From assembly GCA_949987705.1 (NCBI GenBank), contig OX465281.1, forward strand, positions 2,334,001 through 2,398,000: 64,000 nucleotides of DNA. The letters are read 5' to 3'. The position numbers and the translations under genes are program-made. The notes under the pieces are model-generated. The model had not been told where the DNA came from. It saw only the letters and a list, made by a program, of their open reading frames with translations, and ran no database searches. Shown here one piece after another: positions 38,901-47,939 of this stretch (its first letter is position 1; each line of letters starts with the position of its first letter). Origin of the DNA: Thereva unica (lineage: Eukaryota > Arthropoda > Insecta > Diptera > Therevidae).

Positions 38901-41900
38901 ACGTAAACAAATCTTGCAACTTAATTTTGACCCACTTTCTTATAACCGATCAACTTCAAATTTTGCACATATTGACAATTGCGTGACAATGCCTACAATT
39001 TGACTTTTTTGTAAAAAAATCAAGATGGCGGACGAATTGTGCCATTGTATTTCCTGACATGGCTATCAAATGAAATGGTATGACAAGTAGAATACAATTG
39101 GGCTGTCATATACGAATCATAACGTCAACTGACATAATCACTGTCAGTTCATCACTACTTCATGCGTCGGTCCATGGAGGCTATACAAGGAGATATAACT
39201 CTTATGGGAAAAATAACCGGAAATGGATGGGTAGCAGAAACTAAACTTCTAGTTCATTGTTTGCCACAGATGTCGCCTAAAGCTGACGTGCCCCACATGA
39301 AGTTAGCTGAATTTTACCCCAAAAAGGAAGCAATGCAAAAAAAATTCGTTGGAAAATAATAAAAATTCATTGGAAATTTCATAAATTGGTTAAATACGTA
39401 AAATGACATCGATATAAATCCAATTTAGAAGCTGATTTTTTAAGTTAGGCGTGAACATAAAATATCTTAGCAGTTAACGGACTTTGCCATCAACCGGATG
39501 AATATACTCGGCCATGTTTTTTGGGGTACATGTGACTGTGGCGCCCTCATTAATCAAACGAAAAGTGACAACACGGAGTTATACCTCCTTGTATAGTCTC
39601 CCTGCGTCGGTCGTTGCTCTAGCTTTTCTGAAAGCGACAGACTTTCCACTATTCCGCTTCACTTTTATGAGTGATTGCCGCCTGTGTGAAATTAGTCGAA
39701 CTTCGCTGTGGTTGGTTTGTGTCTTGGGTGGGCTTTCGCGCTGGGGTCTAAGATCTTGTGGGAATCTGATGGCGGCGATCTTAGGTGGGATCTTGTATGG
39801 TCTTGGACCAGATCAGCTAGGCCAGGTCGACTAGATCAGGTATACTAGACCAGGTAGACCAAACCAGATACACCAGACAGGCAAGGAAGACCAGACCACT
39901 TCACTACCTTTAAAAGGAAGGTAGATATTATCGCATACCAGCTAGTAGATACTATCGCATACATTTTCCCCTGTCGATGCTGTCGTGTGCTTGCTTCAAA
40001 TCGAAGATACATGTCGATGCTGCATTCTCAGCATTTCCGGAGGACCTGTCTTACTGAAAAGAATGTCACCTTTCTTGTGTATTAGGTAATCTGAGAACGT
40101 AGGAGATACTAGCAGATCTGTTATTGTTCCAGTTCACCAATTCACTTTTTTGGGCACTTGGAAAATAGTGCCTAGAAGGCACTTTACCGACATCTTTCTG
40201 TTTCTATATTGCTTGCAAACGAGATTATGTAATACATGGCAAAGTTTTTCCCAGCATATGCGCTATGTTTCTTTGAAGAAGTCTCCAAAATGCTTCTCCC
40301 ACACTTTAAGTACTTCATTGATATTACTTACTATAGTACTATCCCCCTTTTCATCACGGTGCAGATAGGTTTTTACCCTTTATTTATTCGTATCGTATTC
40401 ATTTATTTGTAGCTCACGCCATGTCCACCACGTCTGAGGTAATCACGCCTCTGATACAGATATGAATGTATTCGTAATGGCCCACTTCAAACGTGAGCCT
40501 TGTTTTCCCAAGCAGTCTCCCAACTAAGTACTAACCACGCCCAATGCTGCTTGACCTTTGCAATCAAACGAGTACCGGTCTACTGAGTATGCTAATGGCC
40601 TCCTTTATGATCTCCTATATAGTTGCCCGTTTTCTTCGTTTTGAACAACTTTTTAAAGGTCCAATTTTGGTGTGTTTAGTCTAGAAAAGGAGAGAGCGTA
40701 TCGTGCTTCGTTTGGGCTATTCCGTGCGTCTCTTATTGATACGTGACTGTAGCAGGTTAAATTTGGAAAAGCAGAATTTTTACTCATGTGTACCGTGCCT
40801 GTTTCATGCTAAGTGCGGGCGAATATTAGTTTTACTCAGGCGTACCGTGCCTATTTCTTGTGCCGTGCATGCGTTTTGACACCATACGTGCCTGTTGCAG
40901 GCGGGAGAGTTTTATTTTTACTCTGGAGAACCTTCTAGCATTATCTTTGGTTAATTGTACTGATTCTCTTTCTGAATAACTTTTTCGTGCTCTTTCGGGT
41001 AGCTGCGCACTTTTCATAGTTTCCTCTTGTCCTCCTTATTAAAAAATGTTGTTTTGTCTTGTTTCAATACGTCCCATTGACTTTTGTGTGACAGTGGGTT
41101 TGTTCTCGTGTCTCTAAAGATAAAAGTGTACAGAAGACCTTTCATCAACTATATTGACAGTCTGTTTATGATACTTCAGACCTACCTTTAGGTACGCGAC
41201 CTACCTTCACAATTCGGCCTTTCATACAGCAAACGATCTTTTATTCCAGCCTAGCATTGACATACATATTGCATCTTTGACTGTGCTTGAATCAAATATG
41301 AATTCGTTGAATGTAGTTGATTGCTGCGCGCTTATATCACACGCAAAACTTGTTTCTTTTTAAGTACACAGCGGCGATGACTGTTAAAATCGCACAAAGC
41401 ATTGACATTGAGCAAATAATATAGCAACAAATTACCGTTTAAGACGTTTCCAAACACACCGAAGCCCTGATTAACGCTTAATCCACACAAACAACAAAAT
41501 TCCTTACAAGATTTTTTACGATTTTCTTTTCCATGGTTTCTTTGCAGTGGTACCAGTGAGATTCGGCGTCGCAGTGATGCTGTTTATGGCCTGCCTTATC
41601 TCCTACATGATGCGAGTTAATCTCTCGCTAAATATAATATCGATGGTGGAAAAGCCCGGCAATGACAGCACGAACGGCACCACGGACAGCAAGGATGATG
41701 ACGGCCATGACGTAGGTGAAATCTGCTTACTAGCGCGAGTGCGTCTTCTTATAGTCGAAGGATTTTCAATTACTTTTCTAGACTGGGCCACGCTACAACT
41801 GGACAAGCTACCAGCAGGGCATTCTGTTGGGCGCATACTTCTGGGGCTACCTCCTGACATCGATCCCGTCAGGGCTTATCGCCGAACGCTTCGGGGGACG

Positions 41901-44900
41901 CGGAGCTGCTGGCTACACGCTGATGTTGAGTGCAATCCTGACCACCGTCACACCGTTTGCGACTGACTTAGATTTCTGGGCTTTGTTCTTGGTGCGCTTC
42001 GCACTGGGTGCACTCGGGGTAAGAAACATTTGCATAAAATAAGACTTAATCAAAAGAAGTTTCAGCCTCGGCGGCACTGCGCCGCATCTTTAGTGGTCAA
42101 TAATTTTTTCTACCAGGCATTTATAGACCTTTTCCTAGCATGCGAGCGAGTTGCGGGACCGGTATTCTGATTGGTTTAATGGAAATTAACGACTTTTTTC
42201 GGCTAGCAACTGTTTAATTATGGACGAGTGAATTTTGCGTGCAGAGAAGAAGTTCAGGTGGAAATTAACATTTAAATAAACTAAAGCCAAATGGAGTCGA
42301 GGAAATCATCGATACTAAAATTAAAATCTTTCAAACTTGTTCGCTATCAGTTCGCGCTTGATTCGATACACTCGAATTTAGGTCAGAGACTTAATCACTT
42401 TGTGTGCGAACTGGCGCTTGACTGGCGTATAACTTGAGCAATACTCCGATTGGCATGTACCCACTAGTGGGTAGCACTTACTCGATCTTAGGCAACAGGT
42501 GTTTTTTTTTCTTAGAAATATAGAAACAGTAGCTCGATATTTGAATGACATTGAAACTATTACTAGTGTAGACTCAGTGTTGTGTTTTTGGATTTGAATT
42601 AGCCTCGCCAGTCATTTTATATTATGTTTACTCTCCAGCAGTCTCCTGGTATGAAAAACAGTTTATAATGCTCAAAACTTACTAATTCAGATCTTTGAAG
42701 ACGATTACTAAAGTCTACAATCAAAGCCATTTTTCGAATGGATTTAAGCTTTATTTTTATTATATAAGAGGAAGGATTATCACTGCTAGATTTCGTGGAA
42801 GAATAACAAAGATAACACTGATTACTTCCTTCGCATCAACCCAAGTAGGACGAGATTAGAGAAAAGATCACATCTACTCTCAAATGATAAACACATAAAA
42901 TGAGATTGCGAAAGATTTCAACGGAAAAGTAGGATCTGATAGGGGAAGTACAGCAACTGGTGGTAATGATTTGAGCACAGCTGATATGATACTGGACTAG
43001 ACTGGTAGTATTAATGGAGACTACAAAAATACCAAAAGGAAACAACCATAAAGTACATGATCACTCAATAAGTTCGTAGGACAAGCTTCTCTAACATTTC
43101 AATGCCTTTCTAACAGAACGATTTGTCAAACCGTAACCAAAACGCTTCAGCGGAAATCTTCTCATTGGAGCCAATATTTCCTTCGGTCGAGCTACTTTTG
43201 ACACACAAGTTATAGCCGCTAATTCAAATTGAAATTCATTCAATTTTGCCGTTGTTGCGACCGACTTGTGGCTCAGCGCATCGTGTTGCTGAAAGATCGT
43301 TTTTTCTGCTACTAATCTACTTGAGTTCTCTTCTCACACTGTTCGGGGCTTCGTCACTGGTTGCCAAACCGATTGCGTTTATACTGACTTCAGTAAGGCC
43401 TTTGACAAGCTCTCTCACTCGATTTATAGCTCTCAAACTAAAAAAATTAGTCTTTCCGCATGTCGTTGTAGTATGGTTCCAATCGTACTTAGCCGAGAGA
43501 ACCTATCAAGTTCTATTTCGTGGAGCCAAATCCAGAAACATTGAAGCGTCCTCTGGTGTCCCGCAAGGTAGTCATCTAGGTCCTCTCCTTTTTATCTTAT
43601 CTATCGATGACATTGTCACCTTACTAAAGCACTGTAATATCCTTATTTACGCCGATGACATCAAACTGTACCGTCTTATAAAGAGTACCGAGGATTGCAG
43701 ACTTCTGCAAGCAGACCTTAACACCTTCTATTCTTGGTGTTCCAATAGCAACCTGGTTCTTAATATTAGCAAGTGCGAGGTCATGACGTTTTGTAGAAAA
43801 CGTGGCCCGATAACTTATGACTATACTTTTGTTCACAACATAATCTCTCGCGTAAACTCCGTAACTGATCTTGGGGTTAGATTTGATTGTAAGTTGGATT
43901 TTTCAACTCACATCAATTATATCACTTCCAAAGGCAGTTTAGCCCTGGGATTTATAAAAAGATGGTCTAAGGAATTCAACGATCCCCTCATCACTAAGCA
44001 CTTGTACATATCTCTAGTGAGGGCTTTACTTGAGTACGCCTCCCAGATGTGGTCTCCTCACTACTCCTCACAAATTGGAAGAGTCGAATCGGTTCAAAGG
44101 AAGTTTGTCCGATTTGCACTCAGCCGCTTCCCTTGGGAAAACCCTCTTATTTTTCCGTCTTATGAGCACAGGCTTAAATTAATAAACTTAACCTCTCTCT
44201 TAAGCGTCGAGAGGTTGCTGACGTTATTTTCGTTCACCGGCTACTAAATGGTAAGGTAGACTCAGGTTTTTTGCGTAGCTGTGCGTCGTTTAGAGCGAAT
44301 GATTATAATCTGATGGGTGAACCTCGGTTACACATTAATTCCTCTAATACGAATTACGGCAGGTATGAACCTGTAAATCGCATGCTTATTAATGTTAATA
44401 GAAATATAAGTGGTTTTAGCATGTCAGCAAGTGAAGTTGCTATTAAAAAATCCCTTTTTGAGGTGGCGTGACTCCTTTTTTCCTCTTGCATGCTTTTTCA
44501 TTATTTGTTTCTGTATATATATTTGTTTATATGTTTGAATGCTCCAGCTGAGCCACAGGGCAGTGGTAAATGTTTCTCAGCCCAGCTAAGAAGTGCGCCT
44601 TCTGTATTAGAAGGGAAACTCTATTATTATTATTATTCATTTGGGACTTATTTTTTCACGGTTTCGTACTATACACTATTGATCCCTTTTTCCTTTTTAA
44701 AATAGTCGAAGCGCATCTCAAAATACAGATGCCATAGTTTCCCAGACGACTTCTGTGTTTTTGTTCGCTTTGGACGACTTTCCCCGGTTTAGCTCCGAAG
44801 CATAGTGATAGATCCCTGTTTCATCCCAAATATCGCATGAAAAAATCTTTTTGTTTCGCCTAAACAGCTCCAAACACCGCTCTGTTGCAAAGTTTTTGTT

Positions 44901-47185
44901 TTCGATCAACATTGAGCAACGCGGTACCCACTTCGAATTGAGCTTCCTTATGGACAAATATTCATGTAAAATAGTGAATTCACTGCCTTCTGATATCTTT
45001 AAGGTGTCAGTTATCTCACGCAGCTTCATTTTACGCTCCTCCAAAATGATTTTGTGCGTTTTTTTGAAATTTTGACACATCACACACACGTTTTGACATC
45101 GTTTGAAGGTTGGTAATGTATAAAAATGATATGGATTTGCCAATAACGGCGCCATCTGTATGCAAGCTCAAGAACTTATTAAATGTTGTAATAGATTGTA
45201 TGTATTGATCTTCTTTTTCGTCACTTTTGTACGAACGAAGGGCTTGAAAACTGTATAACAAAACAAATATAGGGTGAATTCAGAAATTCAACACTTCCGC
45301 AACGACAACACTGCATAATTCAGCTACTGACTTCTCATTGCATACCGCTACAGACTTCTAGTTACACACATAAAACTGGGCAGACCTCGATGACTCGAAC
45401 ATGTTGTATGAACCTCGAAGAAAAAGTTGTAGGCCCCAATTTTCAATGATAGATCAACAGAAGAAAGAAACGTAGGACGAATAAGATATACGTGGATGCG
45501 CTAGAAGATATAATGTAGAAAACTTTGTGCAACAAACTGGAGAAAACTAGCAAAACGTAGACCACTGGAAGAAGAGGCTTCCTTCAAAGATTGCACAGAC
45601 TTAGGAAGACATTGAAGTAATATTAGAGATACGCGGGTGGGTTTTATGTGTAAGGCCGATGTATACAATTTGCGCGAGCTGTGTGTGATGTGACACAATA
45701 GGTTGTCGAAATGATTCAATTTGGGCACAAGAAAGCTATTCAACATATCACGGTAGTGATCATCAAGAAGGCCAGTTTCACACGAGACAACAGCCAACCA
45801 ACAAAAATCGACTGAAAGCGTGGTTGGTAGAGAAGAGGGTGAGAGGGAACGAAGAGGTGGATAGATTTTTTTGAACCTACTCTTTCACTGGTGTACAGTT
45901 GATTGGAAAGGTTGCCTTCTAGTAGTATTTGATTAGCACATTTTCACTATTGCTAGAATACAAAATTATGCGCCATCTTTGTTTTTTTTTAAATAAAAAT
46001 ATTTTAAATTTCCAGGGATTTACATATCCGTCATGCCACAATCTGATATCAAAATGGGCGCCACCTGACGAAAAGGGGAAATTCATAGCCTCGTTAATGG
46101 GGGGAACATTCGGAACAGTAGTAACATGGCCGCTGTCTGGTCTTTTAGTTGTCCATATGGGATGGCGATGGGCTTTTCATATTCCCGGAATATTCTGCTG
46201 CTTCGTATCTTTGTTGTGGTTCCTACTCGTGGCTGATACTCCAGCGGATCAAAAATTCATCAAGGATGAGGAACGGCAATATATTGAAAAATCATTAGAA
46301 GGAGCCTTGTCCAAAACAAAGGTGAAGCTTCAGTTTATACTTGTAAAATTAACATTTTTCGAAATTAAATATTTTTTCTTACCATAGAAAATTCCACCAA
46401 TTTGCAGTCTGGTTACGTCGATGCCCTTTTGGTCCTTGATTTTACTGCATTTTGGCAACATGTGGGGCCTCTACTTCCTGGTTACAGCAGCACCAAAGTT
46501 CATGAGTGAAGCCCTTGGTTTTAAGCTGACAGCAGCCGGATTCCTTTCGAGCTTGCCGTATTTGGCTCGGTTGATATTCGCGTTTATTTTCGGAGGAATT
46601 GGAGACTATATACGGCGGAAGAATATCCTGTCAGTCACGAATATTCGAAAATCATTTTGTTTGTTCTGTGAGTTCGAAATTTTTTTTATATTCAAATTTT
46701 CATTAAAAATTGTATTATTGCAGCACACGTCATACCCGGACTGTTCCTTATATTCTTAGCATATTTTGGCGAGGATCCGTATGCATGTGTCGCAATTATA
46801 ACACTCTCCTTAGGCTTCAATGGAGCTGCAACTTTGACGAATCTCCAAAACGGCCAAGACTTAGCTCCGAATTATGCCGGAACGTTATACGGAATAATGA
46901 ACTGCTTCGGAACATCGTCGGGAATTTTCTCCCCCATGATTGTTGCTTACTTTACGAAAGAGAGTGTAAATATAGTTAAACTATTATTTAAACATTTATT
47001 GTGTAATTAAATCGTTCTTGTTAATTTTCTAGAGCACAATTGAAAACTGGCGTTACGTCTTTCTCATCGGATCAGCAGTTTACATCATTCCAGCAATATT
47101 CTTCGCATTCTTTGGATCCGGCAAAATTCAACCATGGAACAACTCACCGCCAAAGGAGAAAGACCCGACAGACACGCGTTTATAA
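26928..47185 (+). CDS. SLC17-family major facilitator anion transporter
   Basis: Membrane transporter of the SLC17 group (sialin, vesicular glutamate and Na/phosphate-type transporters). Coding exons: 26928-26967, 41548-41711, 41782-42018, 46016-46321, 46388-46667, 46724-46965, 47033-47185; all GT-AG, phases agree, 473 residues. It starts MACISYSKLLCLNVVPVRFG. TM1 ends in the family motif YMMRVNLSLNIISMV. The lumenal loop carries N-glycosylation sequons (NDS, NGT). Next come YNWTSYQQGILLGAYFWGYL, the MFS loop GLIAERFGGRGAAG, GFTYPSCHNLISKWAPPDEK, GWRWAFHIPG, and late NLQNGQDLAPNYAGTLYGIM (family NxQDLAPNFAG). The tail WNNSPPKEKDPTDTRL is cytosolic. Exon 1 adds only 13 codons and is assigned by phase (G|TG), not by homology. 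Substrate and exact paralogue cannot be told from sequence. Confidence 0.88.
27610..27870. repeat. Dispersed repeat, copy 1
   Basis: This intronic stretch shares an ordered set of motifs with 38920-39130: TTTGACCCACTT, AAATTTTGCA, GACAATG, AAGATGGC, GACATGGCTATCAAATGAAA and GTAGAATTCAATT-like. The spacing is alike, so both are copies of one repeat of unknown class. A weaker relative (TATGGCGGACGAATTTTGTC) lies at 34540. Just before it, 27400-27430 has a GGCGGAGCCAGAATT end typical of DNA-transposon termini. Confidence 0.6.
27911..28648 (-). mobile_element. IS630/mariner-type DNA transposon relic
   Basis: Both ends match as inverted repeats of about 52 bp: the left starts TCGGTATTTCAACATTGAAT at 27911, the right ends ATGTTGAAATACCGA at 28648. 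Between them the minus strand keeps the end of a transposase: KRTEIAAIMPEILANIMQDA then FCVSNRGGHLIDIVF, like the C-terminus of IS630-group insect transposases (I..IPP.ML...F..R...C....GGHIEHL). The rest is decayed or deleted. Lies in the first coding intron of the SLC17 gene. Confidence 0.7.
28838..29210 (-). mobile_element. LINE C-terminal fragment
   Basis: Minus-strand frames encode LRLVPQMLYWTYNTIVKPVV followed by TYADHNLWPKTKQ. This is the post-RT block of jockey/R1-like LINEs (LY..I.+P...YA...W). An adjacent frame reads HSDRQRMDQRRRRR, related to the end of the minus-strand element at 60555-60640. Fragmentary. 29210-30480 shows no gene; it contains small frames only. Confidence 0.55.
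30490..31527. mobile_element. DNA transposon with C/G-run ends, host of a nested element
   Basis: The right end reads CGCCTCACGTAATTTATGGA then CGGCCCC, whose complement (GGGGCCGTCCATAAATTACG) is a common terminus of insect DNA transposons. The left part holds the matching interior pattern: long C runs (CCCCCCCCTCACCC, CCCCCTCCCCTCCCCCC) and CTCACGTGATATTTTCAG. Similar C-rich text recurs at 31440-31500. No transposase frame is present. A second element (30950-31366) sits inside it. The exact left boundary is uncertain. Confidence 0.5.
30950..31366. mobile_element. Foldback MITE with central hairpin, nested
   Basis: The ends are imperfect inverted repeats: left TTCACACACAGGTCGACGGC then AGGCC, right complement TTCACTTACAGGCCGCCGGC then AGGCC. 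In the middle (31101-31199) is a near-perfect hairpin with arms of about 42 bp that include GACCTCTTCATACAAA and its complement, around a loop of about 15 bp. About 417 bp, non-coding. Confidence 0.6.
32910..33205. mobile_element. MITE with TTTTACACGATGAAACAC ends
   Basis: Left end GGCTCATTTTACACGATGAA (32910) and right end complement GGCCCATTTTACACGATGAA (33205) are inverted repeats of about 28 bp, continuing as ACACGAAAC/ACACAAAAC. Flanking CAA copies at 32907-32909 and 33206-33208 could be a 3-bp target duplication. The 111-codon frame across it has no resemblance to any protein I know. Between 31530 and 32900 I see no gene or clear repeat. Confidence 0.6.
33220..34313. mobile_element. TA-flanked inverted-repeat element (Tc1/mariner-size ends), interrupted
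   Basis: Left end CCCCGTTTATGAC (split by an inner insertion at 33230) and right end GTCATAAACGGGG are inverted repeats. Both sides are bordered by TA (33218-33219 and 34314-34315). The inside is full of GAGTTGAA/TTCAACTC motifs in both orientations. It also holds a LINE tail on the plus strand, RTTRLWNNLPQSVFPNSYN (about 33990-34050), followed by a 3'-end motif. No transposase remains. Confidence 0.6.
33230..33381. mobile_element. 152-bp MITE inserted in the end of another element
   Basis: Terminal inverted repeats GGCTGCATTCGAAAATTCAG / CTGAATTTTCGAATGCAGCC, extended by TCAACTGCGCAG / CTGCGCAGCTGG. Target duplication TAT at 33227-33229 and 33382-33384. Removing it restores CCCCGTTTATGAC, the exact complement of the host element's far end. 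Confidence 0.8.
34690..35390. repeat. Tandem duplication, unit 1 (701 bp)
   Basis: Starts GGATGTACATTGAACATAGT and ends CAACTCAACC. The following unit repeats it with only scattered differences. A 73-codon minus-strand frame in it (34993-35214) is duplicated too but has no recognisable function. The unit contains the same GAGTTGAA-type motifs as the element at 33220-34313. Confidence 0.85.
35391..36094. repeat. Tandem duplication, unit 2 (about 704 bp)
   Basis: Second copy of the 34690-35390 unit, again starting GGATGTACATTGAACATAGT, offset 701 bp. Differences are single substitutions and small indels, for example an extra CTG near 35812. The high identity implies a recent event. Confidence 0.85.
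36260..36475 (-). mobile_element. LINE RT fragment (jockey/CR1-like)
   Basis: The minus strand encodes GGSGLVALEISKAFDRVWHT, the RT motif A with its catalytic aspartate region (LDISKAFDRVWH). Too short to classify. Beyond it, 36480-37760 has no gene; 36690-37620 is low in repeats and could hold intronic regulatory sequence. Confidence 0.6.
38185..38301. mobile_element. Short TTAA-bounded hairpin element
   Basis: A 117-bp palindrome bounded by TTAA on both sides (38185-38188 and 38298-38301). Arms match from the ends (TTAAGCTGCTC / TTAAGGCTGCTC complement) to the centre (GAATTTGTGCGAATTCTGAT and its complement) around a loop ATGTATACA. TTAA is the target of piggyBac-type elements, so a tiny piggyBac-like MITE is plausible. 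Confidence 0.55.
38920..39130. repeat. Dispersed repeat, copy 2
   Basis: Shares TTTGACCCACTT, AAATTTTGCAC, GACAATG, AAGATGGCGG and GACATGGCTATCAAATGAAA, in the same order and spacing, with 27610-27870. Same orientation. Class unknown. 39130-39500 holds only a 65-codon frame of no known type. Confidence 0.6.
39500..40390 (-). mobile_element. Degenerate LINE, minus strand
   Basis: On the minus strand, about 40010-39970 reads FDLKQAHDSIDR (the RT motif FIDFKQAYDSIDR). 40090-40030 reads SDYLIHKKGDILFSKTG, like the preceding RT blocks. The start (39580-39610, complement) shares CTCCTTGTATAGTCTCC with 23035-23055. At 39810-39900 a degenerate GACCAG-rich short tandem repeat is embedded. Confidence 0.5.
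40395..40600 (-). mobile_element. 5S rRNA-derived sequence, probable SINE
   Basis: Read on the minus strand from 40600, it follows the full animal 5S rRNA plan: GGCCATTAGCATACTC..., ACCGGTACTCGT, box A AAGCAGCATTGGGCG (40552-40538), then GTGGTTAGTACTTAGTTGGG, then AGACTGCTTGGGAA. The 5S body ends near 40485. Substitutions relative to insect 5S are many in the stem regions but few in the internal promoter (box A, intermediate element, box C). No T-run terminator follows. Instead about 90 bp of unrelated tail leads to an AATAAATGAATACGATACG-like A-rich end. This is the layout of a 5S-headed SINE; a plain 5S pseudogene is the alternative. Confidence 0.65.
40760..40900. repeat. Imperfect direct repeat (GTACCGTGCCT)
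   Basis: TTTTACTCATGTGTACCGTG then CCTGTTTC at about 40776 recurs as TTTTACTCAGGCGTACCGTG then CCTATTTC at about 40831, a third CCGTGC following at 40863. A decayed short tandem array, or part of a dispersed repeat that also matches 31550-31600 (TAGCAT..TTGGTTAATTG). 40900-41540 shows no gene. Confidence 0.4.
43246..44645 (+). mobile_element. LINE (CR1/jockey-like) ORF2 remnant in SLC17 intron 3
   Basis: A 333-codon open frame (43246-44247) carries most of an RT: SYLAERTYQVLFRGAKS, SSGVPQGSHLGPLLFI, IYADDIKLYRLIK (catalytic YADD intact), LNISKCEVMTFCRKR, VTDLGVRFDCKLDFSTHINY and LVRALLEYASQMWSPHY. Motif A (CVYTDFSKAFDKL, about 43373-43412) is in another frame, and the tail continues in a third frame to a stop at 44469 (NRMLINVNRNISGF). 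The 3' end is a (TAT)n run at 44621-44637, usual for such LINEs. Same strand as the host gene, fully inside the 4-kb intron. The best preserved element in the window, but with at least two frameshifts. Confidence 0.85.
44718..45160 (-). mobile_element. Mariner transposase pseudogene
   Basis: A 145-codon minus-strand frame matches the middle of mariner transposases: KIILEERKMKLREITDTLKI, LNSKWVPRCSM, RNKKIFSCDIWDETGIYHYA and ending VVWETMASVF. The first catalytic aspartate is kept within DETGIYHY (family DETW.H.Y). The N-terminal DNA-binding part and the rest of the DD34D domain are missing. It lies in SLC17 intron 3, next to the LINE. Confidence 0.8.
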
Positions 47186-47421
47186 CTAAAACGTTCTCTA
47201 GGGTAATTTAAATGATCGTGTGTGTATTCTTTCTAAGTATTTCTAGTGTATAAGATATAGGCACAGAGACCATTTCTTATATGTTCTACCTGATATTTTG
47301 GTAACTAAACTGTGTTAACTACAAACTCAAAGGTGTATATTATATTATTATGTTTAAGGTCGATGATTCAAAAGTGTGTGTTTTATATTTTTTTGAGATA
47401 TTGTTTTGAATTATGATAAGA

Positions 47422-47427
47422 GAAATA
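47422..47427 (+). terminator. SLC17 gene polyadenylation signal (AATAAA)
   Basis: AATAAA (in GAGAAATAAACTG) about 237 bp after the stop codon, in AT-rich 3' UTR-like sequence. Confidence 0.6.
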
Positions 47428-47702
47428 AACTGCTATTGGATTTTATAGTTGGATTTTATTCGGTGACTGCTTGGGGCAAGTTGAAAATGCGTCCAAAAGT
47501 GAAAATAACTCATACACACACTTCCGAAACAACTTCCTCCATTTTATTTTTGCATAAAGTAGATAAACGTCAAAATTTCCGCTCTTGGCTTGTGGAAAAT
47601 GGAACGAAGGAGGTCCACTCAGGAATAACGACATCTATTTTCTAGAGCAACAAAGCTAATTTACAGGTCTGAATTGAGAACGATCTGCGCATTGATTTTG
47701 GG

Positions 47703-47825
47703 GCCGGAATTCAGACCCCTATGCTGAAAGTCGAGTCGTCACGACACAACAAGTCGTTTGAGTTGAAAACAGTAACCTTTCAGTCTAATCACAACTTTCA
47801 GTACAGGGGCCTGAACTCAACTTAG
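47703..47825. mobile_element. Small MITE, copy 1 of a neighbouring pair
   Basis: Ends are inverted repeats of about 27 bp: left GAATTCAGACCCCTATGCTG AAAGT, right complement GAGTTCAGGCCCCTGTACTG AAAGT. The middle holds GTCGTCACGACAC and CGTTTGAGTTG. About 115 bp and non-coding. Confidence 0.6.
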
Positions 47826-47835
47826 CATTTCCACT

Positions 47836-47932
47836 CTAGGCCCCTGTGCTGAAAGTCGTAGTTCGACTGAAACGTCAGCTTAAACGATTCCTCACGAAAC
47901 ACGACTTGACTTTCAGCAGAGGGACCTCAGAC
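47836..47932. mobile_element. Small MITE, copy 2 of the pair
   Basis: Left end TAGGCCCCTGTGCTGAAAGT and right end complement GAGGTCCCTCTGCTGAAAGT repeat the termini of the element at 47703-47825, only some 10-20 bp away. Centre differs (CGTAGTTCGACTGAAACG). Two related short elements side by side. Confidence 0.6.
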
Positions 47933-47939
47933 TGCCCTC

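Noticed and set aside
40485..40600. Functional 5S rRNA gene
   Set aside because: Too many changes in the stems relative to insect 5S and no T-run terminator after the body.
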